From contig CAMQJB010000025.1 of the NCBI GenBank assembly GCA_947002045.1, positions 1-31,167 on the forward strand: a stretch of DNA of 31,167 nt. Direction: 5' to 3'. A model generated the notes under the pieces. The model saw only the letters and a program-made list of their open reading frames with translations, was not told the origin of the DNA and searched no databases. Made by a program: the position numbers and the translations under genes. Every line of letters starts with the position of its first letter. The first letter of the stretch is position 1. The stretch is from an uncultured Collinsella sp. (GTDB lineage Bacteria; Actinomycetota; Coriobacteriia; Coriobacteriales; Coriobacteriaceae). Of the stretch, positions 24,990 to 31,167 are shown piece by piece.

Positions 24990-25028
24990 TGTGCGACACA
25001 AGGACGATTCCTTTGTCATATTCCAAGG
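24990..25028 (+). repeat. degenerate direct repeat, right of EIIC gene
   Basis: TGTG, ACACAAGGAC, nine bases, GTCATATT and a final AAGG repeat the pattern at 23727-23765. It also folds as a hairpin of about nine pairs (GACACAAGGA with TCCTTTGTC, one bulge). Confidence 0.35.
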
Positions 25029-25032
25029 TCGT

Positions 25033-25057
25033 GGCCCGTGTGGGTTGCGGCCTTTTT
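25033..25057 (+). terminator. weak terminator candidate after EIIC gene
   Basis: A short GGCC/GGCC stem with a bulged C precedes TTTTT. The stem is only about five pairs, so the call is tentative. Confidence 0.3.
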
Positions 25058-25136
25058 GTATCTGGGGGACAAAGTGGCTACACTACAATCCGTTTGAGCA
25101 ATAGATATATAGGTAGTACCGTGGGGGCGGATGTAG

Positions 25137-26291
25137 ATGGTCGAGTGGATTGTTAAGCGTGCGCAGGGCGACCGTGCGCGCGTGGGCACGTTGACGGGCG
25201 TGGTGTGTATTCTCGCCAATGTGGCACTATGCGCTGCGAAGGGCGTAATTGGCGTGCTGTCGGGATCGGTTTCGATCGTGGCAGATGCCATGAACAACCT
25301 GTCCGATGCCAGCTCGAATATCGTGAGCGTGCTGGGTTTTAAGCTGGCGAGCAAGCCCGCCGACCCCGAGCATCCATACGGCCATGGTCGCTACGAGTAC
25401 CTCTCGGGTCTTGTCGTGGCGGCGCTCGTGCTTCTCATTGGCCTTGAACTGGTGAAGTCCTCGTTTGAGCGCATCATCCACCCCGAACCTGTCGAGTTCT
25501 CGCTTGCCCTGGTGGCAGTCCTGACGCTTTCGATGGTTGTTAAGCTGTGGATGGCGGCGCTCAATCAAAAGCTCGGCGACCGTATCGAGTCCGAGACACT
25601 GCATGCGACCGCGCAGGATTCCAAGAACGATGTTCTTGCCACGGGCGCCGTGCTGGCGTGCGCAATTGTTTCGCAGGTGACGCACATCAATCTTGACGCA
25701 TGGGTCGGCCTTGCCGTTGGCGCCTATATTGGCTGGAGCGGCTTTGAACTTATTCAAGATACGGTGAGCCCGCTTTTGGGTCAGTCGCCCGATCCTAAGC
25801 TGGTCAAGCACATTCGAGACAAGATCATGAGCTATCCCGGCGTTTTGGGCGTTCACGATCTGATGGTTCACGACTATGGCCCGGGCAGGAAGTTTGCAAG
25901 TGCGCATGCCGAGATGGCGGCCGAGGCCAGCCCGCTGGAAAGTCACGACACACTCGATAACATCGAGCAGTCGTTTAGGGACGAAGACGGCATGATCGTC
26001 ACGCTTCACTACGATCCCATCGTGACCGATGACCCCAAGGTGGCGAGCATGCGCTTGCGCATTCACGCCATGGCTCAGGAGATCGATAACCGCCTCTCGA
26101 TTCATGACCTACGCTGTGTGCCGGGTCCTACGCACACCAACGTGATCTTTGACTGCGTGCGTCCCTCGGATCTGCAGATGAGTGCCGAAGACGTAAAGCA
26201 CGAGTTGGCACAACGGGTCGAATCGGAATATCCCAAGTCGATTGCCAAGATTACGATCGACGAAGACTACGTAGGGCATACCCACGAGTAG
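25137..26291 (+). CDS. cation diffusion facilitator, probable manganese exporter
   Basis: This 384-aa inner-membrane CDF antiporter has six predicted membrane helices (about residues 15-200) and a C-terminal cytoplasmic metallochaperone-like domain. The transport-site motifs read Asn53-x3-Asp57 in helix 2 (ADAMNNLSD) and Asp161-x3-Asp165 in helix 5 (AQDSKNDVL). Zinc CDFs such as YiiP have His in helix 5 (HxxxD); the Asn-Asp/Asp-Asp set is that of manganese CDFs such as streptococcal MntE. PEHPYGHGRYEY between helices 2 and 3 is family-typical. GGGGGCGG lies 7 nt before the ATG. Mn2+ specificity is inferred from motif only. Confidence 0.88.
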   Translation: MVEWIVKRAQGDRARVGTLTGVVCILANVALCAAKGVIGVLSGSVSIVADAMNNLSDASSNIVSVLGFKLASKPADPEHPYGHGRYEYLSGLVVAALVLLIGLELVKSSFERIIHPEPVEFSLALVAVLTLSMVVKLWMAALNQKLGDRIESETLHATAQDSKNDVLATGAVLACAIVSQVTHINLDAWVGLAVGAYIGWSGFELIQDTVSPLLGQSPDPKLVKHIRDKIMSYPGVLGVHDLMVHDYGPGRKFASAHAEMAAEASPLESHDTLDNIEQSFRDEDGMIVTLHYDPIVTDDPKVASMRLRIHAMAQEIDNRLSIHDLRCVPGPTHTNVIFDCVRPSDLQMSAEDVKHELAQRVESEYPKSIAKITIDEDYVGHTHE

Positions 26292-26330
26292 GGCTGTGCC
26301 GGCAAAGCAAGTTATACAGAAGGGGAGAAT

Positions 26331-26957
26331 ATGAAGAGGCTGTATCTGCTCCGCCACGGCCAGACGGAGTTCAACGTCAAGAAGCTGGTCCAGGGCCGCT
26401 GCGATTCGTCGCTGACCGACCTGGGCCGCAAACAAGCGGGAATGGCAGCCGCATGGCTCAAGGCCCATGACGTTGTCCCCGACAAAGTGGTCTCGTCGCC
26501 TTTGGGTCGAGCCATGGATACAGCTCAGCTCGTCGCATGCGAGCTCCTCGGCCCGGACGCAGCAGTCGAGTCCTGCGAAGGCATCATCGAGCGCTGCTAC
26601 GGCACCTTCGAAGAAGGCCCCCACGACGCTCTGCCCACCGACGTCTGGGAACCCGGCGAGGACTTGGTCCCTTACGGAGGAGAAGGAAGCCAGGCACTGC
26701 AAGAGCGCATGGTAGACACCCTCACCAATCTCATGAGCGCCGAGGGCATCGAAACCCTCCTAGCAGTAAGCCACGGCAGCGCCAGCCGCCAATTCATCAA
26801 GGCTGCAGCCCCAGAGGGCTTTGAGCTCCCAACAAAACTCCCCAACTGCGCCATCATGATCTTCGATTTCGATGAGGCAAAGCCACAAGCAGAAGGCGAG
26901 CCAATGCAATGCAAGTTCACCCTCCAGCAAATAGTGGACCCCCAACAAAGTCATTAG
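26331..26957 (+). CDS. histidine phosphatase family protein (phosphoglycerate-mutase-like)
   Basis: This 208-aa branch-1 histidine phosphatase has LLRHGQTEFN with nucleophile His9, the second Arg in SSPLGRAMDTAQ, and VSHGSASRQF near the C-terminus with the second catalytic His. The length and the GEGSQALQERM segment fit small PhoE/CobC-like phosphatases rather than glycolytic phosphoglycerate mutase. The substrate is unknown. AGGGGAG precedes the ATG, 39 nt after the CDF stop, so the two may be co-transcribed. From about 26560 to the stop the coding strand becomes rich in A and C compared with the G/T-rich genes upstream, and codons such as CCA and CTA appear. Confidence 0.9.
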   Translation: MKRLYLLRHGQTEFNVKKLVQGRCDSSLTDLGRKQAGMAAAWLKAHDVVPDKVVSSPLGRAMDTAQLVACELLGPDAAVESCEGIIERCYGTFEEGPHDALPTDVWEPGEDLVPYGGEGSQALQERMVDTLTNLMSAEGIETLLAVSHGSASRQFIKAAAPEGFELPTKLPNCAIMIFDFDEAKPQAEGEPMQCKFTLQQIVDPQQSH

Positions 26958-26992
26958 CCTGAGCGAGTAAGGTTTAGCAGGCATCAACGTGG

Positions 26993-27157
26993 CGTTCCCA
27001 GTGTGCGGCGGAGGGGGCGGGCCTGAGACATATTAAGGTTGTCGCGAGTTCCGCACGAACAGGAGAGCACTTAATGTGCTCTCCGTCGTGAGCAGGACTG
27101 TAGAGCAGCAACCTTAATATGTCTCAGGCCCGCCCCCTCCGCCGCACACTGGGAACG
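26993..27157. ncRNA. conserved-core long palindrome, copy 2 (candidate structured RNA)
   Basis: Arms 26993-27041 and 27109-27157 are a perfect 49-bp inverted repeat around a 67-nt core (27042-27108) nearly identical to the core at 9768-9834. The arms are unrelated to those of copy 1 except next to the core (TTAAGGTTG here, TTAAGTTTG there). The inner hairpin is 27062-27070 with 27076-27084, with the same TTAAT loop. With a 2-nt bulge the helix can continue a further six pairs outward. It starts 35 nt after the histidine phosphatase stop and ends 51 nt before the rplC motif. No ORF and no T-tract are present. Confidence 0.6.
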
Positions 27158-27208
27158 TGCCACGCACTTTACCTGCGTAAACAATGTGAGTGAAATATGA
27201 ATCTCGAT

Positions 27209-27233
27209 GGATACGCCCGCAGCCGTGTATACT
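27209..27233 (+). promoter_or_regulatory. rplC upstream motif with TATACT -10 box
   Basis: The block begins GGATACGCCCG and ends CCGTGTATACT; 21 of 25 positions match the block at 29074-29098 before rplB. TATACT (27228-27233) makes a good -10 hexamer, but no clear -35 is seen 17 nt upstream. A leader of about 180 nt would follow. Confidence 0.5.
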
Positions 27234-27344
27234 AGACAGCTGTGTGTAACCAGGGGAGTATTCTGGCTGGACAAAACGCCTGCTTAATAGGGTTGTCAGG
27301 TAGTTCGGACGCAATACAAGGCTGGAGAGCACGTCGTGTAAGTA

Positions 27345-27396
27345 GTGGTCCTCTAGGGGCGTACGCTCGGTGGTGTACGCATTGTCCCAAGACCAC
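27345..27396 (+). promoter_or_regulatory. structured leader of rplC operon
   Basis: GTGGTC (27345-27350) pairs with GACCAC (27391-27396), and inside it GCGTAC (27359-27364) pairs with GTACGC (27375-27380). It ends 20 nt before the rplC start and could mask or expose the weak ribosome-binding site. In E. coli the S10 leader is bound by L4 (encoded here by rplD); a similar role is inferred by position. Confidence 0.5.
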
Positions 27397-27416
27397 GCGA
27401 GAGTTGGGATCATATC

Positions 27417-28037
27417 TTGATCAGCATGATTCTCGGCCGCAAGATTGGCATGACCCAGGTTTGGGACGAGAACGACAACGTCGTCCCCGTCACGGTCATC
27501 CAGGCTGGCCCCTGCGCTGTCTCGCAGGTTAAAACTCAGGCAACCGACGGCTATGACGCCGTCCAGATCGGTTTCGGCGACATCAAGGCCAAGAACGTGA
27601 ACAAGCCCATGGCTGGTCACTTCGCTAAGGCTGGCGTCGAGCCTGTCCGCTTCCTTCGTGAGGTCCGCGTCGAGAACGGCGAGGAGCACAAGGTCGGCGA
27701 GGTCGTCACCGTCGCTGATTTCGCTGATGTCGAGAAGGTTGACGTCATCGGTACCTCCAAGGGTAAGGGCTTCCAGGGTCGCATCAAGCGCTGGGGTCAG
27801 CGCCGCGGTCCTATGACGCATGGTTCTCACTTCCAGCGTCACCCCGGTTCTATCGGTCAGTGCGCCTATCCTGCGCGCGTCCTCAAGGGCGTCAAGATGG
27901 CCGGTCACATGGGTAACGAGCGCGTTACCGTCAAGAACCTTTCCGTTGTCCGCATCGATGCCGAGCAGAACCTCATCTTGGTCAAGGGCGCTGTCCCGGG
28001 TGCCAAGAATGGTCTCGTCGCCATCCGTATGGCCTAA
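27417..28037 (+). CDS. rplC: 50S ribosomal protein L3
   Basis: L3 is a primary 23S-binding protein near the peptidyl-transferase centre; 206 aa is normal. Seen: ILGRKIGMTQVW at the start, GKGFQGRIKRWGQRRGPMTHGS and the long-loop GSIGQCAYPARVLKG, GHMG. The start is probably the TTG at 27417, with GGGA 7 nt upstream, giving MISMILGRK; an ATG at 27426 lacks a well-placed ribosome-binding site. rpsJ, which normally precedes it, is 13.9 kb upstream. Confidence 0.96.
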   Translation: MISMILGRKIGMTQVWDENDNVVPVTVIQAGPCAVSQVKTQATDGYDAVQIGFGDIKAKNVNKPMAGHFAKAGVEPVRFLREVRVENGEEHKVGEVVTVADFADVEKVDVIGTSKGKGFQGRIKRWGQRRGPMTHGSHFQRHPGSIGQCAYPARVLKGVKMAGHMGNERVTVKNLSVVRIDAEQNLILVKGAVPGAKNGLVAIRMA

Positions 28038-28083
28038 GGGCCCAGCCCATTTAGCCCAGCGTCATACCAAGGAGAACACTTAA

Positions 28084-28710
28084 ATGGCAAAGTTTGAAGT
28101 AAAGAACAGCGAGGGCAAGAAGGTCGCCGAGGCCGAGCTCGCCGCTGAGGTGTACGGCATCGAGCCGAACATCCACGTTATGCACCACATCGTCAAGTGC
28201 CAGATGGCCTCTTGGCGTCAGGGCACCCAGTCCGCTAAGGGCCGCTCTGAGGTTTCCGGTGGCGGCAAGAAGCCTTGGCGTCAGAAGGGCACCGGCCGTG
28301 CCCGCCAGGGTTCCATCCGTGCTGCCCAGTGGCGTCACGGTGGCGTTGTCTTCGCCCCCAAGCCCCGTTCCTATGCTAAGCGTATGAACAACAAGGAGGT
28401 CAAGCTGGCTATGCGCTCCGCGCTGTCCGCCAAGCTGGCCGATGGCGAGCTCGTGCTCGTCGACGACTACGGCTTCGAGAAGCCTTCCACCAAGGCTGCC
28501 GTCGCCATGCTCAAGGCTCTCGGTCTTGAGGGCAAGCGTCTGACCATCATCGTTCGCGATGAGGACGTCAACGCCTACCTGTCGTTCCGCAACATTCCCA
28601 AGACGTTCATCATCACCGCTGACGAGGCCAACACCTACGATCTCGTCAACAACAACGCTGTGCTGATGCCCGCCGACATCGCCGCTCACTTCGGGGAGGT
28701 GCTTGCATAA
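28084..28710 (+). CDS. rplD: 50S ribosomal protein L4
   Basis: L4 lines the exit tunnel and in E. coli also represses its own operon. The 208-aa protein shows the tunnel loop segment KKPWRQKGTGRARQGSIRAAQWRHGG in part as GTGRARQGSIRAAQ, then GGVVFAPKPRSY. AAGGAG lies 8 nt before the ATG. rplW starts directly after its stop codon. Confidence 0.97.
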   Translation: MAKFEVKNSEGKKVAEAELAAEVYGIEPNIHVMHHIVKCQMASWRQGTQSAKGRSEVSGGGKKPWRQKGTGRARQGSIRAAQWRHGGVVFAPKPRSYAKRMNNKEVKLAMRSALSAKLADGELVLVDDYGFEKPSTKAAVAMLKALGLEGKRLTIIVRDEDVNAYLSFRNIPKTFIITADEANTYDLVNNNAVLMPADIAAHFGEVLA

Positions 28711-28998
28711 ATGACCGCCCACGAGATCATCATCCGTCCGATCGTGTCCGAGCGTTCCTTCTCCGGCATGGAGCTGAACAAGTACACGTTCGAGGTCGCC
28801 AAGGATGCTAACAAGTATCAGATCAAGGACGCTGTCGAGGAGATCTTCGGCGTCAAGGTCGTTCGCGTGAACACCCTGACGGTCAAGCCCAAGACCAAGC
28901 GCGTGCGCTATGTCGCCGGCAAGACCCGTTCTTGGAAGAAGGCCATCGTCACGCTGGCCGAGGGCGACACCATCGAGGTCTTTGGCAACCAGGCCTAA
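28711..28998 (+). CDS. rplW: 50S ribosomal protein L23
   Basis: L23 sits at the tunnel exit and docks trigger factor and SRP. The 95-aa protein has IIIRPIVSERSFSGME, NKYTFEVAKDANKYQIKDAVE in part, and the KTKRVRYVAGKTRSWKKAIVTL C-terminal region in part. GGGGAGGTG within rplD serves as ribosome-binding site. A hairpin and a new leader separate it from rplB by 179 nt, unlike the tight spacing usual in S10 operons. Confidence 0.97.
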   Translation: MTAHEIIIRPIVSERSFSGMELNKYTFEVAKDANKYQIKDAVEEIFGVKVVRVNTLTVKPKTKRVRYVAGKTRSWKKAIVTLAEGDTIEVFGNQA

Positions 28999-29016
28999 GA
29001 CTCGCTGCTGTTGAGT

Positions 29017-29056
29017 GAGCTCATGCCTCCCAAATAGGGGAGGCGAGAGCTCAAGG
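29017..29056 (+). terminator. hairpin, partial terminator or attenuator between rplW and rplB
   Basis: GAGCTC pairs with GAGCTC and, inside, GCCTCCC with GGGAGGC around a short AAATA-type loop (29017-29052), followed by AAGGTTTT. The T-run is short and displaced, so read-through is likely. Confidence 0.5.
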
Positions 29057-29073
29057 TTTTGGGCGTATAAAAT

Positions 29074-29098
29074 GGACACGCCCGGAACCGTGTATACG
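29074..29098 (+). promoter_or_regulatory. rplB upstream motif (third copy)
   Basis: The block starts GGACACGCCCG and ends CCGTGTATACG, like the one before rplC. TATAAA at 29066-29071 just upstream may be an additional -10 box. It suggests a separate start for rplB-rpsS-rplV-rpsC. Confidence 0.45.
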
Positions 29099-29106
29099 TC
29101 CGGTGT

Positions 29107-29147
29107 CATCGCACCCGAGGCAGAACCTCGAATCCCTGTCTGCGATG
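29107..29147 (+). promoter_or_regulatory. structured leader of rplB
   Basis: CATCGCA (29107-29113) pairs perfectly with TGCGATG (29141-29147), and inside CGAGG (29116-29120) pairs with CCTCG (29126-29130). It lies 30 nt before the rplB ATG. It may be a feedback site for a protein of the operon; none is proven. Confidence 0.5.
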
Positions 29148-29177
29148 GCTAACGGATTCCTATTGAAAGGGATTGTA

Positions 29178-30008
29178 ATGGCTGTAAAGCACCTTAAGCC
29201 GACCTCCGCTGGTAGGCGTTGGCAGACGATCTCCGATTTCTCCGAGATCACCTGCACCAAGCCCGAGAAGTCTCTTCTCGAGCCCCTGCCCAAGAAGGCC
29301 GGTCGTAACAACAACGGCCGCATCACCACCCGCCACCAGGGCGGCGGCGTGAAGCGTCGTTACCGCGTGATCGACTTCAAGCGCAACAAGGACGGCGTGC
29401 CCGCCAAGGTTGCCACGATCGAGTACGATCCGAACCGTTCCGCTCGCATCGCTCTGCTGCACTACGCTGACGGTGAGAAGCGCTACATCCTGGCCCCCAA
29501 GGGCCTCGAGGTCGGTCAGACCATCATGTCCGGTTCTGACGCCGACATCAAGCCGGGCAACGCTCTGCCCCTCGCCGACATTCCCGTCGGTACGCTCATC
29601 CACGCCGTCGAGTTCCAGCCGGGCAAGGGCGCTGCTATCGCCCGTTCCGCCGGTAACTCCTGCCAGCTGATGGGTAAGGAGGGCAAGTACGCTATCGTCC
29701 GTATGCCTTCCTCCGAGATGCGCCGCATCCTCGTTACCTGCCGCGCCACCGTCGGTGAGGTCGGCAACGCCGATCACTCCAACATCGTCATCGGCAAGGC
29801 CGGCCGTAAGCGTCACATGAACGTGCGCCCGACCGTCCGCGGTACCGTCATGAACCCTGTCGACCACCCGCACGGCGGTGGCGAGGGCAAGAACCACACC
29901 TCTGGTCGTCCCTCCGTTACCCCCTGGGGTAAGCCGACGAAGGGCCTTCGTACGCGCAAGAAGAAGAAGGTCTCGAACCAGCACATCATTCGTCGCCGTA
30001 AGAAGTAA
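29178..30008 (+). CDS. rplB: 50S ribosomal protein L2
   Basis: L2 is required for subunit joining and peptidyl transfer; 276 aa is exactly typical. Seen: MAVKHLKPTSAGRRW at the start, RNNNGRITTRHQGGG, and the C-terminal RPTVRGTVMNPVDHPHGGGEG with the conserved histidine. The ATG at 29178 follows AAAGGGA; a longer frame from 29103 runs through the leader hairpin and is rejected. rpsS, rplV and rpsC follow in the standard order. Confidence 0.98.
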   Translation: MAVKHLKPTSAGRRWQTISDFSEITCTKPEKSLLEPLPKKAGRNNNGRITTRHQGGGVKRRYRVIDFKRNKDGVPAKVATIEYDPNRSARIALLHYADGEKRYILAPKGLEVGQTIMSGSDADIKPGNALPLADIPVGTLIHAVEFQPGKGAAIARSAGNSCQLMGKEGKYAIVRMPSSEMRRILVTCRATVGEVGNADHSNIVIGKAGRKRHMNVRPTVRGTVMNPVDHPHGGGEGKNHTSGRPSVTPWGKPTKGLRTRKKKKVSNQHIIRRRKK

Positions 30009-30040
30009 TTTCGGATACCGAGTTTTAGGAGAAAGCACTT

Positions 30041-30301
30041 ATGAGCAGAAGTCTCAAAAAGGGCCCGTTCGTGGAGACTCGCCTTCTCTCGCGTATCACC
30101 GCGATGAACGAGGCTGGCAAGAAGGACGTCGTGAAGACCTGGTCCCGCGCGTCCACCATCTTCCCCGAGATGGTTGGTCACACCATCGCCGTCCACGACG
30201 GCCGCAAGCATGTGCCCGTGTATGTTACCGAGTCCATGGTTGGTCACAAGCTCGGCGAGTTCGCGCCGACTCGTACGTTCCGTGGCCACAAGGCCAAATA
30301 G
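30041..30301 (+). CDS. rpsS: 30S ribosomal protein S19
   Basis: S19 is a 30S head protein that contacts S13 and the A-site finger. The 86-aa protein opens MSRSLKKGPFVE and carries TWSRASTIFPEMVGHTIAVH (20 residues), HVPVYVTESMVGHKLGEFAPTRTF in part. AGGAG lies upstream of the ATG. rplV starts 15 nt later. Confidence 0.97.
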   Translation: MSRSLKKGPFVETRLLSRITAMNEAGKKDVVKTWSRASTIFPEMVGHTIAVHDGRKHVPVYVTESMVGHKLGEFAPTRTFRGHKAK

Positions 30302-30315
30302 GGGGTTAACCGTAA

Positions 30316-30687
30316 ATGGCAACTAAGTCTATTGAAACTGAGGCCACCGAGGTTCGCGCCGTCGCTAAGTACGTGCGTGTTTCCCCCAGCAAGGCCCGCC
30401 TGGTGGTCGATCTGATCCGCCGCAAGCCTGTCGCTCAGGCCTTCGACATCCTCCACTTCTGCGACCGCGCCGTCGCCGTGGATGTCGAGAAGGTTCTCCG
30501 TTCCGCCGTTGCGAACGCCGAGAACAACAACGGTCTGCGTGCCGACAACCTGGTTGTCGCCGCTGCCTATGTTGACGAGGGTCCGACGCTTAAGCGCATC
30601 CGTCCCCGCGCCAAGGGTTCCGCTTCTCGCATTCTGAAGCGTACTTCCCACATCACCGTCGTCGTTGCTCCTCGAAAGGAGGCGTAA
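30316..30687 (+). CDS. rplV: 50S ribosomal protein L22
   Basis: L22 forms part of the exit-tunnel wall. The 123-aa protein has AVAKYVRVSPSKARLVVDLI, SAVANAENN, DEGPTLKRIRPRAKGSA(S)RI with the tunnel hairpin, and ends HITVVVAPRKEA. The ribosome-binding site is a GGGGG about 10 nt upstream, weaker than its neighbours', which fits coupling to rpsS. Confidence 0.97.
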   Translation: MATKSIETEATEVRAVAKYVRVSPSKARLVVDLIRRKPVAQAFDILHFCDRAVAVDVEKVLRSAVANAENNNGLRADNLVVAAAYVDEGPTLKRIRPRAKGSASRILKRTSHITVVVAPRKEA

Positions 30688-30693
30688 AGCTGT

Positions 30694-31167
30694 ATGGGTC
30701 AGAAAGTCTACCCCACCGGCTTCCGTCTTGGCATCACCGAGAACTGGCGCTCCCGCTGGTTCGCAGAGAAGGATTACGCTAAGACCCTCGGTAACGATCT
30801 CGAGATCCGCAAGTACCTCGAGAAGCGTCTTTCCCGCGCAGCTGTCTCCCGCGTCGAGATCGAGCGCGCTGGCGACAAGGTGAAGGTCATCATCCTCACC
30901 GCTCGCCCCGGCGTTGTCATCGGTAAGAAGGGTGCCGAGATCGATACCCTCCGCACCGAGCTCGAGAAGGTCGCTGGCGTCTCCAAGGGCCAGCTCTCCG
31001 TCGACGTTGTCGAGATCAAGCGCCCCGAGCTCGACGCCAACCTCGTTGCTCAGTCTATCGCCGAGCAGCTCGAGGGCCGCGTTGCCTTCCGTCGCGCTAT
31101 GCGCAAGGCTGTCCAGTCTGCCCGCAAGGCCGGCGCTAAGGGCATCCGTATCCAGTGCTCCGGTCGT
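30694..31167 (+). CDS. rpsC: 30S ribosomal protein S3, 3'-truncated by window edge
   Basis: The first 158 codons of S3 are present, still open at the window end. It opens MGQKVYPTGFRLGITENWRS and has the KH-domain GxxG loop as VIGKKGAEI. AAAGGAGG (30675-30682) overlaps the end of rplV and lies 11 nt upstream of the ATG, 6 nt after the rplV stop. S3 lines the mRNA entry channel. Confidence 0.97.
   Translation, partial: MGQKVYPTGFRLGITENWRSRWFAEKDYAKTLGNDLEIRKYLEKRLSRAAVSRVEIERAGDKVKVIILTARPGVVIGKKGAEIDTLRTELEKVAGVSKGQLSVDVVEIKRPELDANLVAQSIAEQLEGRVAFRRAMRKAVQSARKAGAKGIRIQCSGR

Noticed and set aside
28051..29109. 352-codon minus-strand frame across rplD and rplW
   Set aside because: Antisense of biased ribosomal-protein genes, with low-complexity translation and no ribosome-binding site.

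Overview
The window looks like a G+C-rich actinobacterial chromosome, most likely a Coriobacteriia member such as Collinsella. This is inferred from codon use, the long acidic-tailed RpoB and RpoC, the actinobacterial style of the ribosomal proteins and the type of intergenic repeats; no rRNA is present to prove it. Nearly all genes read rightward, and birA is the only clear leftward gene.

Layout. Positions 1-7649 hold rpoB (5' end cut off) and rpoC, ending at a strong terminator. Positions 7724-9871 are an accessory island of visibly lower G+C. It carries an ECF sigma factor with a SigW-like self-promoter and its membrane-anchored partner, and it is bounded by REP-like inverted repeats. To its right lies a cluster of repeats: a 131-bp element with terminal inverted repeats, then a long palindrome with a conserved 67-nt core. 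Positions 9931-13551 are a str-type operon, rpsL-rpsG-fusA-rpsJ. It has no tuf, and rpsJ has joined it from the S10 operon. Positions 13605-23731 hold birA facing away from a complete type II fatty acid operon: fabH-acpP-fabK-fabD-fabG-fabF-accB-fabZ-accC-accDA. That is the streptococcal/enterococcal gene order, with accD and accA fused. Two similar imperfect palindromes flank the candidate fabH -10 box. Positions 23748-26957 hold an orphan PTS EIIC permease, a manganese-type CDF exporter and a histidine phosphatase. From 26993 there is a second copy of the 67-nt-core palindrome, then the rest of the S10 operon: rplC-rplD-rplW, a hairpin and new leader, and rplB-rpsS-rplV-rpsC, with rpsC cut by the window end.

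How it fits together. The window groups growth-rate genes for transcription, translation, and malonyl-CoA and fatty acid synthesis. BirA would biotinylate AccB, and AccB/AccC/AccDA would feed malonyl-CoA to FabD, then FabH/FabF-FabG-FabZ-FabK on AcpP.

Most unusual points: (1) two palindromes with unrelated outer arms but a shared core whose base pairs covary, each 52-60 bp upstream of a shared motif before a ribosomal-protein operon; (2) a beta' subunit with an added C-terminal domain resembling the alpha-subunit CTD, keeping most residues known to bind UP elements; (3) a rewritten and lengthened fork loop 2 in RpoB; (4) the S10 operon split after rpsJ by about 14 kb carrying a Firmicutes-ordered FAS II operon.
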